Source of the DNA: Fuscovulum sp.
Lineage (GTDB): Bacteria > Pseudomonadota > Alphaproteobacteria > Rhodobacterales > Rhodobacteraceae
Length of the DNA stretch: 64,000 bases
Reading direction: 5' to 3'
Assembly: GCA_035192965.1 (NCBI GenBank)
Contig: CP136571.1
Span: 3,738,501 to 3,802,500 of the forward strand
The first letter of the stretch is position 1. Every line of letters starts with the position of its first letter. Positions 9,200-18,670 of this stretch are shown here, piece by piece. The notes below the pieces were generated by a model. That model ran no database searches, had not been told where the DNA came from, and saw only the letters and a program-made list of their open reading frames with translations. Position numbers and translations under genes: made by a program.

Positions 9200-10054
9200 T
9201 CAGGCGCGCGACCAGGCACGCGCAATCGCACGGCCCAAAATCACGCCAGCCACATGTTTCTTGAACGCGATCGGGCCGCGATTGTCCTGCTGCGGGTCGA
9301 TATCCCTCAGCATCGCCGCCACCGCCGCCAGCACCGCTTCCGGGCCGCAATCGCTGCCCACCAGTGCCTCCGCCGCATCGGCAGACCAGATCGGCGTGTC
9401 CGACAGATTGGTCATCGCGATGGAGGCACTGGCCACCTTGCCGCCTGCCTTGGTCAACAGAACCGCCGCCGCCGCCGTGGCATAATCCCCGATTTTGCGC
9501 TTCTGCTTTTCATAGGCATAACCCGCGCCCGTCGCGGCAAAGCGGATGCTGGTCAGGATCTCGTCATCCGCGCGCTCGGTCGCGTAAAGCCCGTGAAAGA
9601 ACTCCCGCGCCGCCACCTCGCGGCTGCCCCCCGGACCCACCAGCGTGAACTGCGCGTCCAAACACTGCATCAGACCCGGCATGTCATTGCCCGGATCGCC
9701 ATTGGCGACGTTGCCGCCCACCGTGCCCACATAACGCACTTGCGGATCGGCGATCTGCAATGCCGCTTCGCGCAGGATGGGTGCGGCCTTCGCCAGCCCG
9801 TCATGGCTGATCAACTCGGCCTGCGTCACCATCGCGCCGATGGTCACCTGCCCGCCCGCCACCGTGATCCCTTTCAACTCGGCCACCGATTGCAGATCGA
9901 CCAGATGGCCGATCGACGCCATCCGCAGCTTCATCATCGGGATCAGGCTATGCCCGCCCGCGATGACCCGCGCCTCATCGCCATGCTCCGTCAAAATCCC
10001 GATGGCCGACGCAAGGTCGCCCGGCCGGTGATACTCAAAGGCCGATGGTATCAT
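9200..10054 (-). CDS. coxM: CO dehydrogenase medium FAD-binding subunit
   Basis: A 284-residue FAD-binding subunit that takes electrons from the CoxS clusters. It carries the two flavoprotein motifs of the family: [11 protein letters not shown] (about residues 32-42) and the [16 protein letters not shown] stretch (near residues 108-123). The C-terminal CODH domain follows. The start is ATG 10054 ([11 protein letters not shown]), with GGAGG 6 nt upstream; the frame is open further but without similarity. It is the first gene of the structural set in the order M-S-L. Confidence 0.95.
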   Translation of the reverse strand: MIPSAFEYHRPGDLASAIGILTEHGDEARVIAGGHSLIPMMKLRMASIGHLVDLQSVAELKGITVAGGQVTIGAMVTQAELISHDGLAKAAPILREAALQIADPQVRYVGTVGGNVANGDPGNDMPGLMQCLDAQFTLVGPGGSREVAAREFFHGLYATERADDEILTSIRFAATGAGYAYEKQKRKIGDYATAAAAVLLTKAGGKVASASIAMTNLSDTPIWSADAAEALVGSDCGPEAVLAAVAAMLRDIDPQQDNRGPIAFKKHVAGVILGRAIARAWSRA

Positions 10055-10190
10055 GTGTTCCTCCCGCTCTGCGTCCGTCCCGCGCAGTTGGCAAAAGGCT
10101 ATGGCGATCCGGCCAAGGGTTGAGCGGCGACAAACGAATGCGGCGCTCTTTTGCACGAAATGCGAAATGCCAGCATGAATTGCGACAGCG
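10055..10190 (-). promoter_or_regulatory. Leader/promoter region between coxC and coxM
   Basis: 136 bp upstream of coxM. Reading the minus strand, the A/T-richer part contains the directly repeated core CATTTCGCATTTCGTGC at about 10174-10158. Direct repeats ahead of a target gene are the arrangement LytTR-domain regulators use, and the neighbouring coxC encodes such a domain. I cannot define a convincing -35/-10 pair. The regulatory role is inference. Confidence 0.3.
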
Positions 10191-11339
10191 CTACAGACCC
10201 AACGCCTCGCGCAACTCCGCCAGCCGCGCCCGGCTGACCGGAATGCGCAACCCCTCGGCCCCTTCCACGCTGCATTGCCCGGAATCCTTCAGCCGCTCGA
10301 ACTTCACCACATGCGCGGGGTTCAGCAGATAGCTGCGATGCACCCGCATGAATCCCACCGGTGCCAGCCGCTCCTCCGCCTCGGAAATCGACCAGGGGCA
10401 GAACAGCGCATCCGCCCCTTTCTGCATCACAGTGTAATGCCCTTCGGCCCGCACCGCCGAAATCGCGGCAGGGTCCAGAAAATAGGTCCGCCCTTCCTTT
10501 TCATGCGGCACGCGCAGCGCCACCGGCTCTGCCCGCACCACGGGGGCGGCAGCCGGCAGGGCAACCTCCACCGGGGGAGGCGCCTGCGGCCTCTGGGCCA
10601 CAGCCACCGCCGCGCCCTGATCGGCCTCCTCTGCCGAAGGCGCAAAGGTGATCCCCGTCAGCAGGAACGCGGCTGAGATGACGAACGCCGCCAATGTCAC
10701 CAGAATGGCCAACATCTCGTTGCTCAGCGCCGGGCCAACCGCCCCCGCTTCGCCATCGGGCAGAAAGCCCGTCCCCGCCATGGCGATGAAATGCACCATC
10801 ACCACGGCCAAGCCGAACCCCACCGTTCCCAGCACGATGTTGCGCCGCCCGCGTTCGGAATAGGCCACCCGCACCGCCATCACCGACAGCGCCACCGATG
10901 CCACCAGCGCCCCGCCCACGCCCAAGGGCGTATAGACCGGGCGGCACAGCTCCATCCCCGACATGCCGATGTAATGCATCAGCGAAATGCCAAAGCCGAT
11001 GATCACCCCCGCCAGCGCCAGACTGCGCCGGGTCCGGGGCCGAAAATGCAGGATCAGCAGCGCCAGCCCCGTCATCAGGATCGCCACCAGCGCCGACACC
11101 AGCGTCGTCAACGCGTCATAGGTGTACAGGATCGGCAGTTGCAGCCCCAGCATGGCCACGAAATGCATCGACCAGATGCCCCCGCCCAGCGCGACCGATG
11201 CCATCGACACCGCCACCTTGCGCTGCGCCACCGTCCGGCGCGACACGCCCCGCGTCAGCGACAGGCCCGTAAACCCCGCCATCAAGGCGATGGCAAAGGC
11301 CGCGACCACAAGCCGCCAGTCATGGCTGAACTCCAGCAC
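10191..11339 (-). CDS. coxC: CoxC, MHYT membrane sensor with LytTR DNA-binding domain
   Basis: A 382-residue predicted CO-responsive regulator. About seven membrane helices occupy residues 1-220 and include repeated MHYT motifs (MHFVAM, MHYIGM, MVHFIAM) proposed to bind copper or diatomic gas. A Pro/Ala-rich linker (about 235-275) leads to a C-terminal LytTR domain (about 285-380, FLDPAAISAVRAEGHYTVM and GFMRVHRSYLLNP). CoxC and CoxH of Oligotropha have this same architecture. The start is GTG 11339 with GGGGAGG about 6 nt upstream. It lies directly before coxM on the same strand. Confidence 0.87.
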   Translation of the reverse strand: MLEFSHDWRLVVAAFAIALMAGFTGLSLTRGVSRRTVAQRKVAVSMASVALGGGIWSMHFVAMLGLQLPILYTYDALTTLVSALVAILMTGLALLILHFRPRTRRSLALAGVIIGFGISLMHYIGMSGMELCRPVYTPLGVGGALVASVALSVMAVRVAYSERGRRNIVLGTVGFGLAVVMVHFIAMAGTGFLPDGEAGAVGPALSNEMLAILVTLAAFVISAAFLLTGITFAPSAEEADQGAAVAVAQRPQAPPPVEVALPAAAPVVRAEPVALRVPHEKEGRTYFLDPAAISAVRAEGHYTVMQKGADALFCPWSISEAEERLAPVGFMRVHRSYLLNPAHVVKFERLKDSGQCSVEGAEGLRIPVSRARLAELREALGL

Positions 11340-11466
11340 CGAAAGCCTCCCCGCTTACGGACCGTGCATCAACTTACGCTCTGCCACCCGCAATCGATAG
11401 CCCGCGGCGCAGATCGGGCCGATGCCCCGACACTCATATAGCGTGATTGTGTCGCTTTGCCTGCGC

Positions 11467-12940
11467 TCAGGCAATGGTTGCGCTGCCGATATGGCCCGCC
11501 GCCCGCAAGGCCAGCGCTGCCACCGTCAGCGACGGGTTCACCGCCGCCGATGTCGGCAGCACCGACGCATCGACGATGAACAGATTGTCCAGATCATGCG
11601 CCCGCAGGTTGGCATCCACCACCGATGCCGCCGGATCATCCCCCATTCGCGCCGTGCCGCATTGATGGCTTGGCTTCGATTTCGGAAACCCCCGCGACAG
11701 CACGATGGGCCACCCCGCCCGCCGCATCGCCCGCTTCAACCGCCCCACCAGCAGATCATGCGCTTCCGTGTTGGTCCGCCGCCAATCCAGCACCACGCCG
11801 CCATCCCGCCACATCACACGCGAATTCGGATCGGGCAGATCCTCCGACATCGCCATGATATGGATCGAATGATCCGCCACATGCCGCGCCAGCCACAAAG
11901 GCAGCCCCGCCTCGCCCGCCAGAATCGGCCCGGTGATCCGACCCAGCATCTGTATATTCCCCAGCGGCTCCCCCCCCGGCCCGCCGGTCAGATACCAGTC
12001 ATTGATCTGGATGGTCTTCTCGTAAACCGACCGGTTCCGCCGCAACGGGTTCCACGCCACCATCCCCGTCAGGTTGTGGTTCATGAAATTCCGCCCCACC
12101 TGATCGGACGCATTGGCCAACCCGCGCGGATGCCAGCAGCAACGCCGCCGACATCACCGCCCCGGCACAGAGGCACACCACCGGCGCGCTCATCACCTCG
12201 CGCTGCCCGTCCCGCTCCACCTCCACCCCGGTCACCCGCCGCCCCTCGGCCAGCAGCCGCACCACCCGCGTGCCGGTCACCAACTCCACATTCGGAAACC
12301 GCAGCGCCTCGGCCAGACCACAGCTTTCTGCGTCCGACTTGGCCCCCGTCGTATCGGGAAACGCGTCCCAAGTCGTCGGCGCGCGTTTCAGCCAGGCGTC
12401 GATATCCACCCCCAAGGGCAGCGCCGATACATGCAGGCCCTGCGCCCCGAACGCCGCCCGCAGCGCCGCGATATCCGGCTCGTCCGGCACCGGGGCAAAG
12501 GGATAGGGCACAGATCGCGGCGGCTCAGTCGGGTCGCCCGCCGCATCGCCGCGCACCCGATACAACTGCTCAGCGCGGGAATAGAACGGCTCCAGCACAT
12601 CGTATCCAATCGGCCAGCCCGGCGTCACACCGCCTATGTGCTGCAAGGGTGCGAAATCCGCCTCGCGATAGCGCAGCAGCACCGCGCCATAGAATTTCGT
12701 ATTCCCGCCCACACAGGCATAATTGCCCGGATTGAACGCCCGCCCCTCGGCATCGCGCCACGTCTCTTTCGGCTTGAAATGCCCGCGCTGAAAGATCGCC
12801 GCCGGGTCGCGCGCTTCTGGCCCGTCCACCAGCCGCTCGCCGCGTTCCAGAATGACGATCCGCCGCCCGCTGGGTGCCAACCCCGCCGCCAGCGTGGCCC
12901 CACCCATGCCGGAGCCAATGATCAGGATGTCAGGCTGCAT
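11467..12940 (-). pseudogene. GMC-family FAD-dependent oxidoreductase, frameshifted
   Basis: Two overlapping frames together encode one GMC oxidoreductase. The N-terminal part (from ATG 12940) has the FAD motif IIGSGMGGATLA. The C-terminal part, in a different frame, has CGTARMGDDPAASVVDANLR and NLFIVDASVLPTSAAVNPSL. The frames switch near 12133: one reads SAALLL and the other HPRGLANASDQVGRNF. In the family these blocks are normally joined by about six residues (RSANDR-like), so about 17 nt appear to be missing, not a single base. Either the gene is broken or the assembly has a small deletion. The stop shared with the 3' frame is at 11467. The bestrophin-like gene lies 9 nt upstream. Confidence 0.8.
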
Positions 12941-12949
12941 CGCGTCTCC

Positions 12950-13840
12950 TCAACTCAGATAATGATCCACCGGCGCCAGCGGCGGCGGGGCCTCGCGCCC
13001 CAGATGCGGCGCAAGGCTGATCTCCGCCGCACGGCAAATCGCATCCATGGCGATCCCGTTCGGGCTGGGCGCAAAAGGATGGCTCAACTCCTCAGTCACT
13101 TCAGCCAGCCCAAGAAACATGTACCCCACCACCGCCACGAACAAAGGCGTGGCCCATCCCGTCGTCCCCGTCAGGGCAAAGGGCAGAAGCAGGCAATACA
13201 GGTAGCTCGTCCGATAGATCAGCAGCGAATAGACAAAGGGCAGCGGGCTGTTGGCAATCCGCTCACACCCCGCCTGTTGCTGCGCAATCCCCCCCATCCG
13301 CGCCGTCAGGCTGCGCGCCCCGAACCCGTCGATCCCGCCCGCCCGATGCGCCCCGACAATCATCGCCGTCACCCGGTCCAGCGCCGCACAGGGCGGATGC
13401 GGCGCACCGGCCAGATCGCTCACCCCATCACGCGCCGCCTCGGCCACCGGCAGCCCGCGCAGGTTCACCCGATGGGCATGGATGAAATCCAGCGCGCCCT
13501 CCAGCATCGCGCGCCGCAGCGCGGGGTCAGGCACGAACACCTCCACCTCCCGCGCCAGACTGCGCAGATCAGCCAGTAGCCCGCCCCACAGCTTGCGCGC
13601 CTCCCACCAGCGGTCATAGGCGGCGTTGTTGCGAAACCCCAGAAACAGCGACAACCCGATCCCGAACACGGCGAAGGCCGACGCATCCAGACGCGGCACC
13701 ACCCCGGTCACCCGGTCCAGCGCCACCACACCCGCCGCCACCCCGGCCAGCAGCACCACCGGCAGCGCGATGCGCGGCACGATCGACCCGCGCAGCGCGG
13801 TCAGCAGATCCCAGATATCCGGCCTGTCCCTGACGATCAT
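12950..13840 (-). CDS. Bestrophin-like (UPF0187/YneE family) membrane channel protein
   Basis: A 296-residue inner-membrane protein of the bacterial bestrophin family, anion or cation channels related to eukaryotic bestrophins. The N-terminus MIVRDRPDIWDLLTALRGSI is characteristic, followed by two membrane helices (about 25-85) and the conserved block FRNNAAYDRWWEARKLWG. C-terminal helices (LPFVYSLLIYRTSYLYCLLL) and the EVTEELSHPF motif complete the family pattern. I chose ATG 13840 because upstream residues in the frame are low-complexity and not conserved. It is followed at 9 nt by the disrupted GMC gene. Confidence 0.85.
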   Translation of the reverse strand: MIVRDRPDIWDLLTALRGSIVPRIALPVVLLAGVAAGVVALDRVTGVVPRLDASAFAVFGIGLSLFLGFRNNAAYDRWWEARKLWGGLLADLRSLAREVEVFVPDPALRRAMLEGALDFIHAHRVNLRGLPVAEAARDGVSDLAGAPHPPCAALDRVTAMIVGAHRAGGIDGFGARSLTARMGGIAQQQAGCERIANSPLPFVYSLLIYRTSYLYCLLLPFALTGTTGWATPLFVAVVGYMFLGLAEVTEELSHPFAPSPNGIAMDAICRAAEISLAPHLGREAPPPLAPVDHYLS

Positions 13841-14001
13841 CCCGCACCCCGCCTTGCCCGATCCACCCACAGGATCCCGGCCCGCCAGTGCTGCACCACC
13901 CCGCCCCGCTTGTCCAGTTGACCGGGGCCGCAACCACCGCCCGCGCATGTGACATCGTGCCGTTACAAGAACTTCACTCGCCTTTCACAGATACTTCCTA
14001 T

Positions 14002-14011
14002 ATTCGGGAAT
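14002..14011 (+). promoter_or_regulatory. Candidate ArsR operator
   Basis: Inverted repeat ATTC-GG-GAAT directly in front of the ArsR-ArsC start, the place and A/T-rich palindromic form expected for ArsR-family autoregulation. It ends two bases before the first possible ATG (14013), which favours translation starting at the second ATG (14022). The lower-GC stretch 13966-14012 probably holds the operon promoter. Confidence 0.4.
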
Positions 14012-14012
14012 T

Positions 14013-14864
14013 ATGGAAAAGATGAACGCCGCCCATGCCTTCGCCACTCTCGGCCACCCGGACCGGCTGGCCGTGTTCCGCCTGCTCAATCGCTTTGCCC
14101 CACAGGGCGTGCGGCCCACGGAAATCGCCGCCGCGCTGAACCTGAAGCCCAACACCCTGTCGCATCATCTGGCCGACCTCACCGCATCCGGCCTTGTCAC
14201 CGTCACGCGTGACGGCCGCTCGCTTTTCTATGCCGTCAACCTCGACGTCACCGAAGGCCTGATCGGCTACCTCGCGCTCGATATCGGCCGCGCGCGACCA
14301 GACCTGCTTGCCCCCCTTATGGACTCCGCAAAGGAACCCGCCATGCGCGACACCGATTTTGACGTCCTCTTCATCTGCTCCGGCAACTCCGCCCGCTCCA
14401 TCTTTGCCGAGGCGCTGCTGCGCGATCTGGGGCAGGGCAAGTTTCAATCCTTCTCCGCAGGCACCCGCCCGAACAGCGCACTCAACCCCCTCGCGCTCGA
14501 TGTTCTCACCCGGAACGGGCATGATGTTTCCGGCCTGCGCTCCAAACATATCTCGGAATTCCAGCAGCCCGACTCCATCACGATGGATTTCGTCTTCACC
14601 GTCTGCGACGCCGCCGCAGCCGAGGAATGCCCCCCCTGGCCCGGCCAGCCCATCACCGGCCATTGGGGCCTGCCCGACCCGGTCAAGGCAACCGGCACCG
14701 ATGCCGAACGCGCGCTGGTCTTCGCCCAGACCTACGCCGCCCTGCGCCGCCGCATCACGGCCTTTGTCGCCTTGCCCTTCGAAACACTCAACCGCATGTC
14801 CCTTCAGTCGCACGTAGACCAGATCGGTCTCGCCCCCGACACCACTGCCGCCACGAAAGGCTGA
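14013..14864 (+). CDS. ArsR repressor fused to LMW-phosphatase-type arsenate reductase
   Basis: A 283-residue fusion. Residues about 1-100 are an ArsR winged helix ([13 protein letters not shown], then [21 protein letters not shown]). Residues about 112-265 are a thioredoxin-type ArsC/LMW phosphatase with the P-loop CSGNSARS and the redox pair in [11 protein letters not shown]. It would repress the operon and reduce arsenate to arsenite. No cysteine is present in the ArsR half, so the classic ELCVCDL arsenite sensor is absent. The start is ATG 14013 or 14022. The gap gene follows 5 nt after the stop. Confidence 0.9.
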   Translation: MEKMNAAHAFATLGHPDRLAVFRLLNRFAPQGVRPTEIAAALNLKPNTLSHHLADLTASGLVTVTRDGRSLFYAVNLDVTEGLIGYLALDIGRARPDLLAPLMDSAKEPAMRDTDFDVLFICSGNSARSIFAEALLRDLGQGKFQSFSAGTRPNSALNPLALDVLTRNGHDVSGLRSKHISEFQQPDSITMDFVFTVCDAAAAEECPPWPGQPITGHWGLPDPVKATGTDAERALVFAQTYAALRRRITAFVALPFETLNRMSLQSHVDQIGLAPDTTAATKG

Positions 14865-14869
14865 TCCTC

Positions 14870-15877
14870 ATGCCCCGCATCGCGCTCAACGGCCTTGGCC
14901 GGATCGGCAAACTCGTCCTGCGCAACCTGATCGACATGGGCGCAGGCGGCGACATCGTCCTTCTGAACGATCCCGCAGGCGATGCCGAACAGCACGCCCT
15001 GCTGATGGAATTCGACAGCGTCCATGGCCGCTGGCAAACCCCCGTAACCCATGCACCGGACACACTGGTGCTGAAAGGCCAACCCATCCGCCTGACGCAT
15101 GAAAAAACGCTCGACGCCCTGCCCCTCGCCGCCATGGGGATCGATCTGGTCGTCGATGCGACGGGTGTCTTCAAGACTGCCGCCAAGATCGCGCCCTACC
15201 ACAGCGCCGGGGTGAAAAAGGTCATCGTCTCCGCCCCGGTCAAGGATGGTGGCGCGCTGAACCTCGTCTACGGGGTCAACCATCACCTCTATGACGGCAC
15301 CCAGTCCCTCATCACTGCCGCCTCCTGCACCACCAACTGCCTCGCCCCGGTGGTCAAGGTCATCCATGAATCCCTCGGTATCCGTCACGGCTCCATCACC
15401 ACGATCCACGATGTCACCAACACCCAAACCATCGTCGACCGCCCGGCCAAGGACATGCGCCGCGCCCGCTCGGCCCTGCTGAACCTGATCCCCACAACCA
15501 CCGGATCGGCCACCGCCATCACGCTCATCTACCCCGAACTCAAAGGCCGCTTGAACGGCCACGCCGTGCGCGTGCCGCTCTTGAACGCCTCCCTCACCGA
15601 TTGCGTGTTCGAGGTGGAGCGTCCAACCACCACAGAAGAGGTCAACACCCTGTTCAAAGCCGCCGCCGAAGGCCCGCTCAAGGGCATCCTCGGCTATGAA
15701 CCCCGCGCGCTGGTGTCATCGGATTTCACCAACGACCCCCGCTCATCCATCATCGACGCGCAATCGACGATGGTGATCAACGGCACGCAGGTGAAGATCT
15801 ACGCCTGGTATGACAACGAATGGGGCTATGCCTGCCGTCTGGCCGATATCACCCGCATGGTGGCGGCCTCGCTGTGA
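14870..15877 (+). CDS. gap: ArsJ-associated glyceraldehyde-3-phosphate dehydrogenase
   Basis: A 335-residue GAPDH with the Rossmann start [17 protein letters not shown] and the catalytic SCTTNC (Cys near residue 154). In operons with ArsJ, this enzyme uses arsenate in place of phosphate to make 1-arseno-3-phosphoglycerate, which ArsJ exports (established for the Pseudomonas gapdh-arsJ pair). The start is ATG 14870, the first in frame after the fusion gene's stop. The stop overlaps the arsJ GTG by 4 bp. The genome very likely has another glycolytic copy; this one is assigned to arsenate resistance by context. Confidence 0.92.
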   Translation: MPRIALNGLGRIGKLVLRNLIDMGAGGDIVLLNDPAGDAEQHALLMEFDSVHGRWQTPVTHAPDTLVLKGQPIRLTHEKTLDALPLAAMGIDLVVDATGVFKTAAKIAPYHSAGVKKVIVSAPVKDGGALNLVYGVNHHLYDGTQSLITAASCTTNCLAPVVKVIHESLGIRHGSITTIHDVTNTQTIVDRPAKDMRRARSALLNLIPTTTGSATAITLIYPELKGRLNGHAVRVPLLNASLTDCVFEVERPTTTEEVNTLFKAAAEGPLKGILGYEPRALVSSDFTNDPRSSIIDAQSTMVINGTQVKIYAWYDNEWGYACRLADITRMVAASL

Positions 15878-17130
15878 CCAGCCTCAACCCGATGCGCGCC
15901 TATATCGCCGTCACGGCGGCCTATTGGGCCTTCATGCTGTCCGATGGCGCGCTGCGGATGCTGGTGCTGCTGCATTTCAACGCGCTCGGTTTCTCGCCCA
16001 TCCAACTGGCTTGGCTATTCCTCCTGTATGAACTTGCCGGCATCATCACCAACCTCGCCGCAGGCTGGCTCGCCACCCGCTTCGGCCTTGCCGCCACGCT
16101 TTACGCGGGCCTCGCGCTTCAGGTCGCTGCCCTGCTCACCCTGTCACAGCTTGATCCCGCATGGGCCATCGCCGCCTCCGTGGCCTTCGTCATGGCCGTT
16201 CAGGGCGTGTCGGGGGTGGCGAAAGACCTTGCCAAGATGTCCTCCAAATCCGCCGTCAAACTTCTGGCCCCCGCTGAGGATGGCGGCCTGTTCCGCTGGG
16301 TGGCCCTGCTCACCGGGTCAAAGAACGCGGTCAAGGGCGCGGGCTTCTTCCTCGGCGCGGCGCTACTGGCGCTGGCTGGGTTTCAGGCCGCGCTCTGGGC
16401 AATGGCCGCTGTGCTGACCACCATCCTGATCGCTGTCCTTCTGTTCCTGCCCAAAGGCCTGCCGGGGCGCATGAAATCGGCCGAAAGCTGGGGCGGCTGG
16501 CGCTCACCCGATCCCCGCATCAACCGTCTGTCGCTGGCCCGCCTGTTCCTGTTCGGCGCGCGCGATGTGTGGTTCGTCGTGGGGATCCCGGTCTATTTTC
16601 AGGCCGTCCTGTCCGACGGAACGCCCGACAGCCGCCGCGCCGCCTTTTTCCTGATCGGGGGCTTTCTTGCGCTGTGGATCATCGCCTACGGCGCGGTGCA
16701 GGCCATGGCCCCCCGCATCCTTGGCGGCAAGGGCCAACCGTTGCAGGCCACCACGCAAAGGGCCGCGCTCTGGTCTGGCCTCCTCGTCCCCATCCCCTTT
16801 GCGCTGGCCGCGCTGGCGCTTTGGGCTGGCGATCCCGCACCATGGCTGACCGCCACGCTGATTGTCGGACTCCTCGCCTTCGGCTTTGTCTTTGCGGTGA
16901 ATTCCTCGGTCCATTCCTACCTGATCCTCGCCTTCGGACAGGCCGACCGCATCACGCGCGATGTGGGCTTCTATTACATGGCCAATGCCGCAGGCCGCCT
17001 GATCGGCACCCTTCTGTCAGGTCTCAGCTACCAATGGGGCGGCCTGCCCGCCTGCCTCGCCACCGCAGGCACAATGGCGCTGCTGGCTTGGCTCGCGACG
17101 CGCGCCCTGCCCGCTCAGGCCTCACCCTGA
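15874..17130 (+). CDS. arsJ: ArsJ, 1-arseno-3-phosphoglycerate exporter (MFS)
   Basis: A 418-residue major facilitator protein with about 12 membrane helices. The N-terminal block [19 protein letters not shown] and the loop [18 protein letters not shown] are ArsJ hallmarks. It expels the unstable arseno-sugar phosphate made by the upstream GAPDH, giving arsenate resistance without ArsB or Acr3. I chose GTG 15874 for its 4-bp GTGA overlap with gap; ATG 15892 is a possible alternative. Confidence 0.93.
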   Translation: MTSLNPMRAYIAVTAAYWAFMLSDGALRMLVLLHFNALGFSPIQLAWLFLLYELAGIITNLAAGWLATRFGLAATLYAGLALQVAALLTLSQLDPAWAIAASVAFVMAVQGVSGVAKDLAKMSSKSAVKLLAPAEDGGLFRWVALLTGSKNAVKGAGFFLGAALLALAGFQAALWAMAAVLTTILIAVLLFLPKGLPGRMKSAESWGGWRSPDPRINRLSLARLFLFGARDVWFVVGIPVYFQAVLSDGTPDSRRAAFFLIGGFLALWIIAYGAVQAMAPRILGGKGQPLQATTQRAALWSGLLVPIPFALAALALWAGDPAPWLTATLIVGLLAFGFVFAVNSSVHSYLILAFGQADRITRDVGFYYMANAAGRLIGTLLSGLSYQWGGLPACLATAGTMALLAWLATRALPAQASP

Positions 17131-17168
17131 TCCCGTCCCCCGCCCTGGGAACTCCAATTCCCGATCAT

Positions 17169-17197
17169 TTCAATCCGGTATTTACATTTCCTATCTT
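17169..17197 (+). promoter_or_regulatory. Weak candidate promoter of the imelysin operon
   Basis: A/T-rich patch in the 206-bp region upstream of the first imelysin gene: TTCAAT (17169-17174), a 17-nt spacer, then TATCTT (17192-17197). Matches to consensus are modest. I looked for Irr, RirA and Fur-type palindromes here and found none that is clear. Confidence 0.25.
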
Positions 17198-17336
17198 TTT
17201 TGTCAGGAAGACCCCAGCCAGCCCGAAGGGCAAGCCGATCCGGTCACCCGTGGCCGATCCTGCCCCTTCCACTGGCCCCTGCGCTGATCCCGCCATCCGG
17301 CACCGTGCATAGGCCCCGCCCGAACCCGGAGTCCCC

Positions 17337-18593
17337 ATGCGCCGCGCCACCGCTGCCCTGCTTCTGTGCACCGCACTCACCACACCCGCCTTCGCCGCCG
17401 ATCCTGCCGACGTTGTCGCCACCTATGCCGACATCGCCGCCGCAGCCTATGGCGACAGCCTGACCACCGCGCAGGCCCTGCAATCCGCCGTCGCCACCCT
17501 CATCGCCACACCTTCGGAATCCGGCCTCACCGCCGCCCGAAGCGCTTGGCTCGCCGCACGCGTCCCCTATCAACAGACCGAGGTGTTCCGCTTCGGCAAC
17601 CCTATCGTCGATGATTGGGAAGGCAAGGTGAACGCCTGGCCGCTCGACGAAGGGCTGATCGACTATGTCGCCACCGGTTACGGGCTGAACGAGGAAAATA
17701 CCCTCTCGCAACTCAACATCATCGCCACGCCGAAATTCACCCTCTCCGGGTCTGACATCGACGCCACCACCATCACCCCGGCCCTGATCGCCGACACCCT
17801 GCACGAGGCGGACGGGATCGAGGCCAACGTCGCCTCTGGCTATCATGCCATCGAGTTTCTGCTCTGGGGGCAAGATCTGAACGGCACCGAACCCGGCGCG
17901 GGCAACCGCCCCTACACCGATTTCCTGCAAGGCGAAGGCTGCACCGGCGGCAACTGCGACCGCCGCGCCGCCTATCTTGCCGCCGCAACCGATCTGCTGG
18001 TGTCCGATCTGGAATACATGGCCGCCGCCTGGGCTCCGGGTGGTGACGGCCGCGCAACTGTGACCGCCGATCCGCAAGCCGGGCTTCTGGCCATGCTCAC
18101 CGGCATGGGCAGCCTGTCCTATGGCGAACAGGCGGGTGAGCGGATGAAACTCGGCCTGATGCTGAACGATCCCGAAGAAGAACATGACTGCTTCTCCGAC
18201 AACACCCACAACAGCCACTTCTACGATGGCCTCGGCATCCGCAACGTATACCTCGGCAGCTATACACGCGTAGATGGCAGCATCGTCTCCGGCCCCGCGC
18301 TGGCGGATCTGGTCGCCGCAGTTGACCCCGTCGTCGACGCGCGCCTGCAGACGGAACTCAACGCCTCCATCGACGCGCTTCAGGCCATCAAGTCCGCCGC
18401 CGAAGGGGGCCTCGCCTATGACCAGATGCTTGCCCCCGGCAATACCGAGGGCGAGGCGCTGATCACCGCCGCCATCGATGCGCTGGTCACGCAAACCGCC
18501 TCAATCGACCGCGCGGTCACCGCCCTTGGCCTGTCGCAGATCAGCTTCGAAGGCTCCGACAGCCTCGATAATCCCGGCGCCGTCTTCCAGTAA
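17337..18593 (+). CDS. Imelysin-family (M75/IrpA-like) periplasmic protein
   Basis: A 418-residue secreted protein with a Sec signal peptide (MRRATAALLLCTALTTPAFA, cleavage after AFA). Two helical imelysin repeats follow. The conserved GxHxxE metal site reads GYHAIEFLLWGQD near residue 164. A Cys-containing region (GEGCTGGNCDRR) and the HDCFSDNTHNSHFYDGLG block match the IrpA subgroup of iron-regulated imelysins. It is the first gene of a four-gene periplasmic cluster and probably binds ferric iron or presents it for uptake. No peptidase activity should be assumed despite the M75 name. Confidence 0.9.
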   Translation: MRRATAALLLCTALTTPAFAADPADVVATYADIAAAAYGDSLTTAQALQSAVATLIATPSESGLTAARSAWLAARVPYQQTEVFRFGNPIVDDWEGKVNAWPLDEGLIDYVATGYGLNEENTLSQLNIIATPKFTLSGSDIDATTITPALIADTLHEADGIEANVASGYHAIEFLLWGQDLNGTEPGAGNRPYTDFLQGEGCTGGNCDRRAAYLAAATDLLVSDLEYMAAAWAPGGDGRATVTADPQAGLLAMLTGMGSLSYGEQAGERMKLGLMLNDPEEEHDCFSDNTHNSHFYDGLGIRNVYLGSYTRVDGSIVSGPALADLVAAVDPVVDARLQTELNASIDALQAIKSAAEGGLAYDQMLAPGNTEGEALITAAIDALVTQTASIDRAVTALGLSQISFEGSDSLDNPGAVFQ

Positions 18594-18670
18594 CGCCAAC
18601 CCGGCGCGCGGCCCCATCGCGGCTGCGCGCCCATCCCCTGCCCACGCCCACAGGGCGAAAGACCCCAGTC

